Positions 1 through 13,913 of a DNA stretch of 64,000 nt are shown here, in pieces; within the stretch, counting starts at the first letter, position 1, and each line of letters opens with the position of its first letter. A model generated the notes under the pieces. That model was not told where the DNA came from. It was given only the letters and a program-made list of their open reading frames with translations, and did not search any database. Source of the stretch: Xylocopa sonorina (taxonomy: Eukaryota; Arthropoda; Insecta; Hymenoptera; Apidae); NCBI RefSeq assembly GCF_050948175.1, contig NC_135203.1, forward strand, positions 806,001 to 870,000, read 5' to 3'. A program made the translations under genes and the position numbers.

Positions 1-3000
1 CGATAGAGTGGGTTAATTGTATTTCAAGTATTTTCTCGTTTTTTACTATTATACTTTTTTACTATATAGTTGTTTACTATTTTTCCAATTCAATGGATCA
101 CCGAGGAAACAAAATATTCTAATAGCTTCTGCCACTAAATTACTTTGATCTTTAGCAGTTTAATCTTGAATAATTTATTTAAAATTATAATTGTGTTGTC
201 TGTAATTATTACTAATTAGAAAAGTTTGTTATTTTATGATGAAAAGTTTTTTTTCATCAAGACGTGTTAAAATTGTCCGCAACAATTTTATGTTTCTATT
301 CATGAGAAATTAGCGCAGAAGGAGAGACAATCGAACTATCAGTGATTAACCATGACGGTCGTCATAGTTTCTTGATAAATGGCAAAGGAAAAAACGAGCA
401 TGAACGAAAGAGCACGAAAAACCTGATGTATTAATATTTCGAGGGAAAAAGAGTCGCGATAGGGTGGCTGATACGAATTATCTTTAACCTCTGGCTGGCA
501 ACGTGATACTCCTCCCCTGCCTCATCGATCTTGGCCGAAATGGTATTCGAGAACATGACTCCACCCATTTTCTGACATTTTTAGTACCTTCCGGCGAACC
601 TTATCGCCGTCAGTAAACTAAATTTCGTCAGGATGAAGTTCAACTAATGAAAAAAAGAACGTATCTCGTCTACTTGCAAAGTTTACACTTCTTTAGTTTG
701 TTCACAAATTTTACGATTGCTCCGCGAACTCTTCAAATTGAAAAGAATATCAAGCAGTTATTCAACTTGTACAACTTTCGATGGAGTTGCACGAATTTTA
801 AGTTAGATTAGGTTATGTCTGTAACAAATTTATGCAACGTTTTAGAATTACAGTTTACGTTACAAATTGTATAGGCAGAATTGTTTAAAAATATATCGGA
901 AAAGAGAGAAGTTATTCCGTAAAGAAATTTTATTTAATTTTCGAAAGCTCATTTCGATGGTTAGTTTTCAAGTGGCGGATATAATATGTGTACTCGTGGA
1001 CGATTGGACTCGAGGATTGTCGAACAATGTTGTTATATGTAATTTCAGATAGCAGTGTGCTAAAGCCTCGTGGAGGCAGTATCAGCTGGTAATTTTGTGG
1101 TTAGAGTACGCCCAACAGCGGTGATTCGTAGCATTTTATTATTCATCACCGTCTATGAAATATTCATTGGGCAAGAGTAAAGTGAAATGGACAGCAGAAG
1201 CCTATAGTTTATGTACAAGCTTATTATTTTATAAGCGTCGCAATGCTGCTGTTGCGAACCGATTTTTTCAGCCCACCTTTTCTATCCTACCTCTCTAGCT
1301 ACATTTGTATATGTATTTCGTGGTGACGATGAAAAGCGAAAGTTTTAATTGGACATACTGACGCGAATGATATTCGATACCGTTCCTATAGAATACTTTT
1401 CTCATAATTTATTGAACAAAAGTGATAGATTTCTTCGTACATCATTCTTTTCTGGAAAAAACGTTTGCATTCCTTCAGATGTCTCAAAACTCTTCGCTCG
1501 TGCATCAAAGCACGTCAGTTGTTTATATTGCAATTTCGTTCGCACTTCGGCTGTTCAAAAAGCGGGTGATGGAACAGAACATTCGCTCCTTTCTGGTTTC
1601 AAATAGGCTGTCTATGACACGAGTCACGTGGTTTTAACTTGCGTCAATTGACAGTACTACATGTACATATTATATCGCTCGTTCGCATCGTGGTTCCACT
1701 TGTAGACAGTCTTTCAGTTATTGGTAACAAAACTGTTGAAACTCGTAGCACTGCCGCATAGTGTTTCGAATTTCTATTACAATTTGAAGCTTTTCATTTA
1801 ACGCATTTCCGTATACGACCAGTTTCCAATTCTCTCCACCGCCATTATCTTTTTTCCTTTTTTTTTTATAGATAGGATAGAAAGGGATAGATATAACAGG
1901 AAATCGAATTTTTACATCTAATGCCGATGAATGAAAATAGATTGTGAAAATAGGGCTTTGAGCGGCACGCATGCCTCCACTTGGCCATTTATCCGGGCAA
2001 AAACCGGCCTTTATAGCACAGCCAGGCTGTTAATACACAAAGAAAAAAACCAATAAGTAAAAATATACTGGTGTACCAGAAACGAGCGCGGCTTAAAAAA
2101 ATAGGTAGCTTTCAAAGGACACCGACGGATATTTACGTACGAATTTTTTAGTATTAACGTTGCGCTTCGAAATGCGATGACGGTCTATCCGGTGAACAAG
2201 ACTATTGGTCCATCTTCCCCGCACGCTATTTGAATTCATACACCTGGACGTTTCATTGTTAGCAGAGTAGTTTATCGGGAAAAAATTCGATCATTATTCT
2301 ATCGTCTATCGTTAGAGGAGTATGGAGTAATGAGGACTACCATCTTGAGTACCTTTGAAAGCTTGACAATAAATGAAATTATATATATTATGTAGTTCTA
2401 TTGATTTTTTTGCAGTCATAATCAGATTTCTTTTTACTTAAACTCACTGATTTCTAATAATATAATTGGCCCTGGGAAAATTTTATTATCAAGATTGCCG
2501 TCAACTTGATTTGACTTGAATCCCTTCATTAATTATCTATAACCCCGTTCGATTGCATCGCGTCACTGTATCGTAAATGTCCATATTAGCCGGGTTTCAT
2601 CGCCATCTAATGACTTCGATATCCACGAGTTAATCCGTGTTCAAATATAGGTAGGAACTCCAACACGCGGACGCAATAACGGCTGTACATTCCCGGTATC
2701 CCGGGATCAGCTTGTATTACGATAACACGTATGCACATCTTGATCGACTATAAAGCTAAACGTACCCTCACCAGATGAAGCGATGTTCATAAAGGGAACT
2801 GGTCACAAAAAGAGCACCTGAAAAGCTCTCTAGACTGGTCGTTTGGCACCCTAAAAATCTCTAAGTGACCATACAATACAAGATTTAGGACCTCGATTAT
2901 TTAACATCAAACAGTCATCTTCACCAGCGACGTTTATTTGTTTGATTCTAAACTAGACACAACATAAATATTCTGACAAAAATAATCGTACAATATGCAT

Positions 3001-6000
3001 TTATTAGTCATATTTAAGAAAAATGTAAGGTGATGCGACGTTTTCCATGGATTGCACGCTATTGATCTTAGTACAGACTTTGAAATATAAATCATTCCTT
3101 TCTACAATAATGTCATTACATGTACATGTACATATCATATATGTACATTAATAAGTGTAAGACTGATTTATAACAATAAAATGGTAGCACCACTCTAGCA
3201 CCACTTTAACTCCATATGAAGCTAATTGTAACGTGTCTAAAGATACAGCTACAAGTCCTAGATATAGTCTTCTATAAACCATTCCACAAACAAGTTGGGG
3301 TAGTACGATATCAGCAATATTCATTTTCGAAACGTATCTCGAGGCTTGTATGCATACACATTCGAAGTTGCGCCGTAAATCTGAAGAAAGGCTGTCTTTC
3401 GTGGAAGAAACAAGCGGTTGAACAATGAATGTAATAGGAAGGCACGTATATCTGGATCTAAGAGCAACGTCCCCTATATGGATAGGTCGGACTGATGGCC
3501 GCGTGTGTCGAGGTACCGCATAGTCTATATCTGACGACGCATTATCTGCCTTGCTGCCTGCAGCAAACTCGGTATTGCGTTCTACTTGAGTTGTTCTCGT
3601 GACACTCTCGATATGTCCTCCGCTGGGCTATATTGTATCTTCCTTTTATCGGAACCGTTATCCCTGTGTCTTCCTCCTTACATCCTTTTATTTTTTTCTT
3701 CGTTTATTTCTATCCGGTTTCTTTCCTAACTTCCTTCCTCTGTTTCAACCCTAGACTATCTCATCCTTTGCTTTTGTCGTCCGTTCACCGGCTAACTTTT
3801 ATTTTATACCTCCTAGTTTCCCACGACGTCCTCAGTTGTCCCCTTTCGTTGATATTTCAATTTTTTCACCTTTATCAAGCACTTTGCCGCTTCGAGATCC
3901 TATTTCAAAGAGCGGGTCATTTCACGTTCCGTTTCTCCGATTTCCTTGCATCCTCGCTCCACGCGTCTGTTGCCCGCTTGTGTTTTTATTTTTTTTTAAT
4001 TTTATTGTTAATCGACTACGCGATACTTTCTGATGTATTAGTTGTCATTTGTGCGCAGATTAGGGTAGCCAATGGTTTCAAACAATTCGTATGTCGTATT
4101 TCCAGTTCTGAAGGTGTATTATTTCATTCAGACCTAGCTCCTATTCCGTGGAATGCTTCTCAAAATATGACCCCCATGATCGTCGAAACGTAATCCTTCA
4201 GATAGTTCAGCATTGTCCAAGCTAAGTTCTAAAAGTTAGGAAGCTTCCTCCCTTCATCCGTTGACCGTGGTACATGAACTCTAACTGGAATTTCATAGTC
4301 GAACTCATATGTAAAATATCTGTACAATAAGATAAACGTAATTGCTTTTTTTACTTCTAAAAAATATCTTCTAAACAATCCTATTCTAGCCACTCTCATT
4401 TTCTTCTGCTGTAAATTTGAAAATTAATAAAAAACATCCATTTTTGTAAACTCTAAAGCTTATACTATTCTATTCGTTTATTAAATTTTAATTTCTATGT
4501 TTAAAATAAAATCCCCACTAATGTTATTTAAGTACTGTTTCCCCTAGAATACGGTAGTCTTTCCTCTTTTAGCGACATAGAGGGCAGCACTTATGCGTTG
4601 TAATGTTGATACGTGATTAAAGATCATCTCGTGGCACGTCGCCGTGTATACATCATTCACCAACTCTCGAAAATTCTATTCCTGTCACATCTATCAGTTG
4701 TACCTTGGATATCTGGAGAACGTCTCATCCGAAGTCGGAAAAGGATGACGGCCACATTTCAACATCCCGATACGACAATGTCCTCGACGAGTAACTTCGA
4801 CAAAAGGGAAACGCACGTTTATTGTCTCATTGTCTACGCCTTCACTCCGTTGCTCCCGATAATTTTGTCAATTCCATCCGGCCGTCGTGCAGTATCCAGC
4901 GACGAAAAATCGATCCCGTCACTAAGTACTCGCCATCAGTCCAGACTGGAGAACGTTTTGCAGCGTATATTTTAGCGCTTTAGTTGCTCAAGCACTTGGA
5001 ACAATCGCGTGCAGGTTAGGTTCAGAGGTTGGTCTTTCTAGTCTGTTTATAGAGACCTTGGTTTGTGCGAGAAATTCGTGTTTCGCTTTAATTAATTTAC
5101 ATCAATATCATCAAAATTACTGGGGAGAAATGTCGAAGGTCTTGTGAGATTTTATAGGCGAAGCCGGGTCTAGAGAACACTCGAAGAAGTGATTAATTTA
5201 TAGGATGCATAAAAAGTGCAGAAAAGAATAAGATTTTTTTTAATCTGTGCAATTTTATTAGAAAACATAACTACGACCTTTCTAACTGACTGAATATTTT
5301 TTACTTATAGGAAAGTATTAACTCTGTTGCATTACATATACTCTCTTTGAAACCTGTCTTATAACCTCATCGCAACTTTGTTGCTATTGTCGATTTTAAT
5401 CATAGTTTCAATTATACCAGCCAAATCGAGCCGTAAAAGATATTACGACACTTGAACGTTTCCGAGAGATCCACATATTAAATTAGAACTGAGGTAGATG
5501 TGGCTTTGATTTGTCGACAAACATGTAACTTCTTGTCAGTAGAACGGTGTCTTTCAATTGTACAAGCACCCGTCATTAATTTAATTGGACTTCACGGACG
5601 ATTCTCGTTTTGTTCACTGCTTCCGCCTGCCTAAGCTGACCCTACCAGCTTCTGTTTCCTTTATTGCACTTGGGTACGCACGTTTCCAAATCAGGCAGTA
5701 TCGCTAGGTAGAACGCGGTACGTTCCCTGTTTTACCTTCCGCTGGTCACTTGTTTTCATCTGTGTTTTTGTTTCTTCTCGATTCTCTCTCTACTACACCA
5801 GAATTAATGGTTTCGAAAATGTTTGCACGCAGCGTAAAGGTCGATGTTTACTCCAGGATTTGCTACGCTCGCTGCAATCGATAGCAACAGAGGAAACGCT
5901 TTGACGCTATCGTGCCGCTGATAGAGGATATCCAAATATAGTTCCGCGTATCATCTTAATTTAGACCCATGCCTTAATGTGCGCGGGTGCCTATAAGGTA

Positions 6001-6870
6001 TATACATAACAATCGACAGTTTGATTACAATTTAACTCGCAATTTGCGATGTTTCTCGACTGTGCTGTTTCATTGGAGAAGTGTGGCGTGTTGTAAGTAC
6101 GTACATTGATATTTCTACCATTATAGCATACTATAAATAGCAGCGATACGTAATTTGCGATTAAATTTATAGTACTTTCATTAGTGTAGAGTAGACAGTT
6201 TCAGTTTCCCATGAAACTTCTTTCCTAAATTTTATTCTGCTATTCAACCAAGCATACATAATAGTGTCGTATATAGATATTCTTCCTTGCAAAGGCATTG
6301 TGAAAGGGTTCTGTTTCGTGTTTTCAGGCTTCGTTACCAATCTTGAAACACGTATCTGTATATATGTATATTATTGTACGGCCATCGATGAGACAACTCT
6401 CGATAAAGGTAACAGTTGTCTGTATTGTCTCCTGGTCTCCACAATATCCATCAAAGTGTTTTGACAATTTTCTCATTGGCATCCGAACGCAGCGTCTGTT
6501 TTTCGTTCAAGTAAACGACAAATAGTAACAGTCTTCAGTTGTTCGGAATATTTTATATTGTCAAAAAGCCCACATTAGACTATTCGACACCATATAATTT
6601 CCTTTTTCAGTAGGGATTCATGACAAATTATCTTTTTTCTCTTCTCGGTCGTCATTCGAGTAACGCTTCTCATTACACAACGTGTATACAAATTTCTTTG
6701 AAAAATTCGACTTACCAAATTCCAAATTTGGTTTACAATCTTTTATATGACACGTTCCAGACATTATCTGTTAAAACTTGCAATAACTGAAACGGGAATA
6801 AGCGGAACGATAGTCAAAAGCTAGCACGGAGCAAAATACAAAGCTGCTGTAGACGTTCATCAAGCGTTAT
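1..6870. other. Gene-poor AT-rich stretch
   Basis: I see no exon chain, RNA gene or intact element here. The open frames, such as 867-1052 and 3633-4193, are short, of biased composition (the latter rich in Phe, Ser and Leu from pyrimidine tracts), and resemble no family I know. It may be intergenic DNA or a large intron of a gene outside the window. Confidence 0.5.
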
Positions 6871-6874
6871 GTTT

Positions 6875-7125
6875 TGTAGGATGTAGATGAGAATAAAGTA
6901 CAAAACTTGATTGCTCAACGTTTACTGGGCGTATTTATTTCTGATTCACCCGAAGGTTCATACAAGAATGCCTTCTTAGGCCATTCGTACTAGCCTCGAG
7001 GACACCCTCAACGTCATGGCCCATTCGTATGTTTAGACAAGGCCCCGGAGTGGGGCGATGCCACAGGGAAATGCACACAGCCCTCGTTGACCGTCCGTGC
7101 ACCCTGTTACCCGATATTTCTTACA
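6875..7125 (-). mobile_element. Solo LTR of a Gypsy-type retrotransposon
   Basis: This 251-base segment is the reverse complement of the two LTRs of the Gypsy element at 56722-60208, with only a few substitutions seen by eye. It runs TGTAAG to CTACA on the minus strand. The bases GTTT occur directly on both sides (6871-6874 and 7126-7129), a 4-bp target duplication as expected for Gypsy integrases. No internal sequence is present, so this is a solo LTR left by recombination between the two LTRs of a former full copy. Short open frames across it (7029-7370 and overlaps) are chance frames within the LTR and its flank. Confidence 0.93.
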
Positions 7126-7129
7126 GTTT

Positions 7130-10100
7130 GTCATCTTTTTTAAATCAATGTCACTCTCTCAAGACTCCTCAAGTTCAACGCACAAAGATCCGAAAATTAC
7201 CAGCGGAACATCAAAAAGATTCGCAAGATATACGTGGCACGTCAACCCTTATTATTCTTCTGGCCATTTTCAAAGAATCTGTCGAACCGAGTTCCCAATA
7301 TGGCTCGACAAACGAACGAGTTCGACGTGTGATCCCCGCCCGTAAAATTTCCTTCGGTATTCCTCTGTAGACAGATTTTTTCCTACCGCCGTCACCTTTG
7401 TGTGCCTCTCCTCTCTTGGGCGCTGTTCCTATCATCTGGCTGGCACGCCTCTGTAAACAAAAGCAAAGCCGGGCTTCGCAGCACATAGGTTGAGAGACAA
7501 AGAAGAAAAGGACCTAGCGGGGGTTAGGTTGTGTCGGTGACTAGGAATCTTTTAAAAATAGCTTTCTCCGCGAGAAAGCTACGAGTAGGTTTCTTTAATT
7601 AAACAACATTTCCTTAAGAGATTAACCATGTCGACAAGTATTGCCAAAATTCCTTCTTGTTTGTGACGGTGAGTTTACAATGGCGCGTCACAGTCTTTGT
7701 TTCCCTTTCTTTCCTTTCACCTTCGTTCTTTTTTCTTAATCATCGTGCAATGAAATTGTTACAGAGACTGATATTGTACGTCAATGTTATCGTCTTTAGC
7801 CGGAGAATGGGTCAAACGACTGTTAGGTGAATTCGAAGAAAATGTAATTGAATCGGGAAAATGTCGTTTCGATGGCAACATTCTCCAAAGCACGAACGTG
7901 TGTTACATAGTAGTTTCCTGTTGGTCCTATAGCAATAGGACCGACAATATTTAGGTGTATGTTTTCCGAGTATCTTAGAAACTCGGTTTGCACAAACTGT
8001 GACTTGTTCGCTCGATAACCGAAGGTACGATTATTTTCATTCTGATAAACCATCTAGTGGCGTTTGAGTTTTATTATATTATGAATTCCTACCATCAATA
8101 TATCTTGAGAATAGAATGAGAAACTGTACATTTCTTGATTTCGTTTCTTGATTCCGATGTTTGTAACAAGAATTTCATTTTATATCTTTTTTAATCACGA
8201 GCAGTATATGCCGCGCGTGGATACTAGAATCATTTTCGCTCGCAGTTTTCGTAACTGTTTCCCGCGTTTTCATTTTGTTAGTACCTCATAATTGAAGAGG
8301 AAAGAGCTTCCCAAGTAATACGGATGGAATCTCCAAAACGCAGTTTCCTTACGGTTCCGGCATAGAAGAAGCTCGAGTAAACTTCTATAATTAAAGAGAA
8401 ATTTTCCGAGTGACACGCGAAATTAACTTAACGACTTTAATGCTCTGTTACGTTGGAGTTTTAACGATTTCGAATTTTTTCCTTTTTCTCTACTACTTCT
8501 CCTCCGTCCAGCTACGCGCTCTACCGATTTTAGAGGTTCTTGCACTACGTGTATACTTATATCTGTTGCCGTGAGTGTGCGTTGTAATTTTCGAGTGCCT
8601 TTACAATTGCACATACCGCCGTCAAAAATAATTTTCACAGACGGAACACGCCGTTCTAATTTGTTATTTTACGGTATGAAATTTCAAAAATGCTCTCCAC
8701 ATTTTTCACGAAAATACGTAAAATTGTGCGGCGTAATACAGAATTACAGGAATTCCCAAAAAATTACAAACCCAAACGCCGAACGTCATATGCCGAACGC
8801 AATATGAAACGCGAAATAATAAAAAAAGGAAAACGAGAGGATTACTCACGTCGAATGAAATATTTCGAGAATGGTATTCGTTACTATACGTCATTATTGC
8901 AGTTGTTATTGCTAAAATCTATCTTGTATTCATGTACAATGGCGGTTCGTGGCTAAAATTAGTGGGCCTGCTGCACAATTCCATAGAAAGATTTTTCCTG
9001 AACTGGGGAATGATTACTGACAAATGTTATCGATAATATCAAGTGGTAATAGGGGGTGCTGCAGTTCCATAGTGTCTATACGCAAGCCGTCATTGTTCAT
9101 ATATTGGTGGATCTACAAGTGAGGGAGCACATTTGTCCGTACACTCATCTGAAATTGATTTTTCAATGAATATTTCATTGAGAATGACATTCTACGCTTG
9201 ACCTCTATTGGATTCCTTAAATCCTAAAAGTTCAAGATTCATCGAATTCCATAGATTTCCAGCTGAACGACGAAGAAGACTTCCAATAAAAATACACAAT
9301 ACTGTATAGCCAGCCATCTTGGGAAATGAGAAAAGACGTAAACTTTCATTTTCATGGAAACAGACGTTATCGTTGTTTCTATCCTTTTTCAAAGTATGAA
9401 AAAAATTTTTGTGGATTGACGATGAGGGTGTGTGTACCACGGCCATAATAATACCTTGACTAGTTCCGGTGCAATGGTGATCTAACGTGTCCGTCACATT
9501 TGATAGCATTGACAACGATTCCATAGGAGCGAATATAAAATTCCAATTTTTCCACCTTTCTACAATACGCACAACGTGAAAGGAAAACAATCAACAATAC
9601 AAATCCCTGTTAAGGGCGCTGTCTCTATGTACGACGGTTTATCGACTCCTATTATCGAATGGTACTATAAAATATAGGACCCTGGCTTTCATGAAAGCAC
9701 GCCGTAATATGATTTTATCTTGTTGTGCGTATGCATTTCAATTTTCAATATATAATATTTTGTTGTAGTTTCGTTTAGATATTTGAACGGTATGAAAATA
9801 GTCCATTTCGTAGGCGTGGGTGCATACACGTAGAAACCAAATAAATCTCGAACGTACATTTTTAGTTTTTCGGACCTCCCGGAAACGGGAAGACCAAGAT
9901 GAAACCGAGAAGTTTACCTTTGAGATAAACAGAGTCGCTCGCGGAGTCCCACTGCGAGGACGTATCGTCTCAAGGGGCCTCGCCGTATATGGAGATGACA
10001 AATGGTTTAGTTATAACCCCTGAACACGTGCAGTTACATTTGTGAGAAACGGAGAGGAGATAATATCGACAAAAATCATTTTGTCAAGGGACAGACAACG

Positions 10101-11006
10101 CACTTCTCTGTTGGTAATCCCTGCACTTCTTTCTATCTTCTGATATACCGAAGTTAGGTCACGCTCGTAATAAAATTTGTCCTCGGGGCTTCTTCAATTG
10201 CTGCAGCAATAATAATCGTTCGCAGACGACTGCAAAAATTTCATTTTACGATCATCGTAAGATACCCGGTTTATATTAGACGATACGAGAGACGCGCACA
10301 CGTACTCGCGCAATGTCTGTTTAGAAGGAATAAGACCATAATGTCCTTATAGTTCGTAAAATTCAGCTAATCTTTGGATTTCGTTCTACCCTGAAAGCTG
10401 TATTTTGTCAAACTAAACGAAGGTTTATTCGAAGAAAAAAGTATTAAGCATCATTTTTGTTGTTTATTAGAATATTTGCTTTTTCCAGTTACGACCAAAA
10501 TTTATATTGCAAAATTCTTCAGCGTTATTGTTTGAGTTATGTTTATCGCGAATAAAAGCTTCGACACAGTTATGAGATGCGCCACGAATTTTTCGAGAAC
10601 GGAGAATCGAATCGCGGATGAAATTGACGAGGTCGCTGTAACAAGTTTCTCAGTAGCTTTGTCCTTACCTCGAATTTCGTTCGTTAATTCGTCGGTTCGC
10701 GAGCTACTGTTTTACAGAGGATCAATTTCAAAGGGTCTCTTCGAAGACGTGTTCGAAACTGTATATCTTGAACGATATATATGGTTGTTATATATTATGT
10801 ACATTGCATACATATATTACGTTGGCCCGTGTGTGTTGCAAGGACGGACCTTGAAACAATGATTAATGCGTACCGTCATGTGCACCCTTTACTAAATCAA
10901 TCTGCAGCTTCCGTGGCCGAGATCGGTCAGGGCCGACCCGTAATTTTGTCGCACCACCACACAAATTTATTCTATTTAATATATTCTGTTTAATTTATTC
11001 CATTAT

Positions 11007-11007
<1 letters not shown>
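7130..11007. other. No supported gene
   Basis: Only short unrelated open frames are present, for example 9192-9590 minus and 10539-10862 plus. None has a domain, signal peptide or splice partner I could recognise. Confidence 0.45.

Positions 11008-11067
<60 letters not shown>
11008..11067. repeat. (GA)n microsatellite
   Basis: About 30 uninterrupted GA units. A CT tract of similar length lies about 630 bases downstream, so the two are complementary on one strand. Confidence 0.97.
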
Positions 11068-11070
<3 letters not shown>

Positions 11071-11697
11071 ATGCAACACGAAAAGGAATATTTTTTGTCC
11101 TGTGACTGGTCTCAAATATATACTGTAATTACAAGAGCCTTAGTGACGTGGAAATTTCGTGTAAAATACAAAATGTTCCGTGTTATACATATAAAAGGTG
11201 ATAATTAATTCTGAAAATTAATGCAACAACTAATCAACGCGGCAGATATATGTGCGTACTGAAAATCACGCATACCGTGTATTACGCGTTCTTCGGAATA
11301 GATTAAATTTCCCGGATGACCACGTCACTTCGAAATTATAATTACGGTTTATTGAATATTCGGTGCTGACGTGAATGTTTAACCGCATACCAGTGCGAGC
11401 CGAAACTGACGGTGTTTAGGAAACGTTAATTAGGAACATACTTTGAGGAATATCACGGTTTTTCTCTTTGAAGAGAATTACTCATTCACGATCTAGCTGA
11501 CGATACATCAGCCATTCGATTTAATTAATTAATTAAGAAGATTGATTATTATGAGGAGTTGCACGCATAATAATAGATATGTATTTGAACTATTTCAATC
11601 CCATTATCGTTTATTTGTCAAGAAGTTCATACATCTAGCTAATTCATTTTCTCCATTCTACCCTCTGCTTTTGCTCCTTCAGTTCTTTTTCTACTTT

Positions 11698-11701
<4 letters not shown>

Positions 11702-11777
<76 letters not shown>
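11702..11777. repeat. (CT)n microsatellite
   Basis: About 38 uninterrupted CT units. It creates a spurious Ser-Leu repeat frame at 11542-12033. It is the complement of the GA tract at 11008-11067. Confidence 0.97.
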
Positions 11778-11780
<3 letters not shown>

Positions 11781-13786
11781 GCCTGCCAGTTTCCTGTTTC
11801 GTTTAACCCTTATGTGTATCTTTACCACCCAATACACTCCGTACCGTTTATTTCCTATCTGTTCCTATCTCTCCATTTCTATCTTCACTCCTTTAATTTC
11901 TTCCTCTCGCAGAACTTATACTCGCCTTTCCCATCATTTTTCGATTAAAGAATTTTGTTCTTCTCTGACTTTCTTCCTCATTTTTGTTCCCCGCGAGTTT
12001 TTTCTCATTTTCCTTTCACTTCGTTTTCTTTGATTTTTCTTCTAGTCATATTCCACAGGCTTTTTTTATTCTCCTTCTTTCTTTCTTTCAGTCTTCTCTA
12101 TAATTGCTCTCCGTGTGCGTGTGTGTGTCCCCCTCTCCGCTTTTCTTTCTTTATATGCACGCTCCCTTATTTAACGCCTTTTTTTTGTTCTCTCGCCAGT
12201 GGCCATTCTTTTCATCCTATAAGAATGCAGTCTGCGCGAAATGGCACGGGTGCGAGCACGATTCGCGGAACTGCAGCTGTCGTTCATTAACGCGCGGTTA
12301 TTAAACTTTTCGTCCCTCATTTCGGTCTGATTTGCTCCATTCTGTTATGCCTGCCTCGTTAAAATTATCCTTCCACGTGTCTTCACGCATCCATTTTTAA
12401 ATTAATTCGCCCTAACCATTACAATTCTGAACAAACATGAATCTTTTTGTAGAAATTTATGTATAAGTATTGTATACATAATTCCATTTATTAAACAGTA
12501 TACAATAAAAATGTTAAAACGTACGCGCCTCATACTTTACGATTAAATAGTTTTGCTTCTGGTGTATATGTAAACTTTACAATTTTTTATAATAGCATAA
12601 AGAATTTTTTATATTAGCATAAAGAATTATTTATTATTCATTATGAAGAAATCAAGATGTCAAATTTAAGGTGCATAATATAGCGAAGCAATAAATTAAA
12701 TTTTATAAGAGTAATTTTAAGTTAAAAGCATGTTTGCATATTCTATTTTACAATGAGAATTAAAAATGATTTGAGTAGAAAGTTCAGTGTGGAGCGCATA
12801 CGCGCCTGTGTTTAAGTAATTTGAAAATTTCGAGAAAAGGGATGGCTACACGCAGATAAAATTTATTTGAACTCGTGAAAACTACTATATGAGTTTCTGA
12901 AACGAAAAGTGAGAAAGAGGTTGCGAAGAAACCAGCTTAATTATAAATTGGAAAAGTTGCGAGCGTATTTCTCGCTTGTGTAACGCCGCGTTAACGAAGA
13001 CGGTCGCTTCTTAAGATTAATTAACATCCCTTTCGTCAGAACGAGGTTATAATACGTCGTGTCGCGAGTACTCTTGACATTAAAAAATTGTTGCTCTCTT
13101 TCCCATCATCTCACGGATGACCTCCTTTTCCTTTTTTTCACTTGCAACCCCTCTCATATTTCATTAATAATTAAACAGAATTGATGCCTTTATCAGTTTT
13201 GTTTTCTATTGAAACGTACGAAACTATTAAGTGTTCAATTTCAATGATAAAAAGTTTACCGAGCACCATCGGTCGTTTAAAATTCTTCGAGGCTCTACGA
13301 GACTAGCATAACGCTAGCCGTAGGCTAATATTCGGTTTTTACGAATGTCATTATTTATATAGATAGAGAAATGTATCAATTAATTTTAGTTCTGATGGTA
13401 ATAATCTTTTGTTAGCTCTATCGGAAACGCATGCGATAAATATTAATCGCAAAACTACCGCTGCTTTCATATTGATGTCGGCATCCTTCTCGCTAAAATA
13501 TAAACATATATAATGAAAAGTTACACGTAATCGTCTGTTTTAGAAAGTATGGTAACGAGTTGAATATTAATCATAGATTAAATACCAATTAGAAGTTTTC
13601 GTGCAATGCTTTCTAGGAAAGTTCATTAGCGAAAATGATACCAAGTTAGTACTACGATACGTTGCAATAAAAATATACATAGCACTTTTTCGTCTTTTGT
13701 CCTCCCCGCTTCTCTAATATACCCTATCCAACTCACTCAGGCTCCAGTTTCTGATGTTTCATTAAAATATGATACCCATTATCAAG
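11778..13786. other. Pyrimidine-rich then AT-rich DNA without a supported gene
   Basis: About 11780-12360 is strongly pyrimidine-rich on the plus strand, which produces Phe/Leu/Ser-rich open frames that look non-coding. The rest is AT-rich and I recognise nothing in it. Confidence 0.4.
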
Positions 13787-13913
13787 ATTTGTTTAATTGT
13801 AACGACCGTTCTTCGATCGGTTTTTATATATATATATATATTCGTCCGCTATTCAGGAAAAGAAATTGCAAGTGAAAAACCGATCGAAGAACGGTCGTTA
13901 CAATTAAACAAAT
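13787..13913. repeat. Perfect 39-bp inverted repeat (hairpin) with a 49-base loop
   Basis: The arm at 13787-13825 and the arm at 13875-13913 are exact reverse complements over 39 bases. The arm contains the mixed-composition core AACGACCGTTCTTCGATCGG, so this is not simple sequence. The 49-base loop starts with an AT dinucleotide run, and a similar TA run follows the right arm. Possible explanations are a small inverted-repeat transposable element, a long-hairpin small-RNA precursor, or a recent inverted duplication. The sequence does not decide among them. Confidence 0.9.

Noticed and set aside
3633..4193. 186-codon plus-strand frame, Phe/Leu/Ser-rich
   Set aside because: It has low-complexity pyrimidine composition and resembles no known membrane protein; no splice or start context supports it.
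11542..12033. Plus-strand frame with a long Ser-Leu repeat
   Set aside because: The repeat is the CT microsatellite, and the flanks are pyrimidine-rich with no domain or splice partner.
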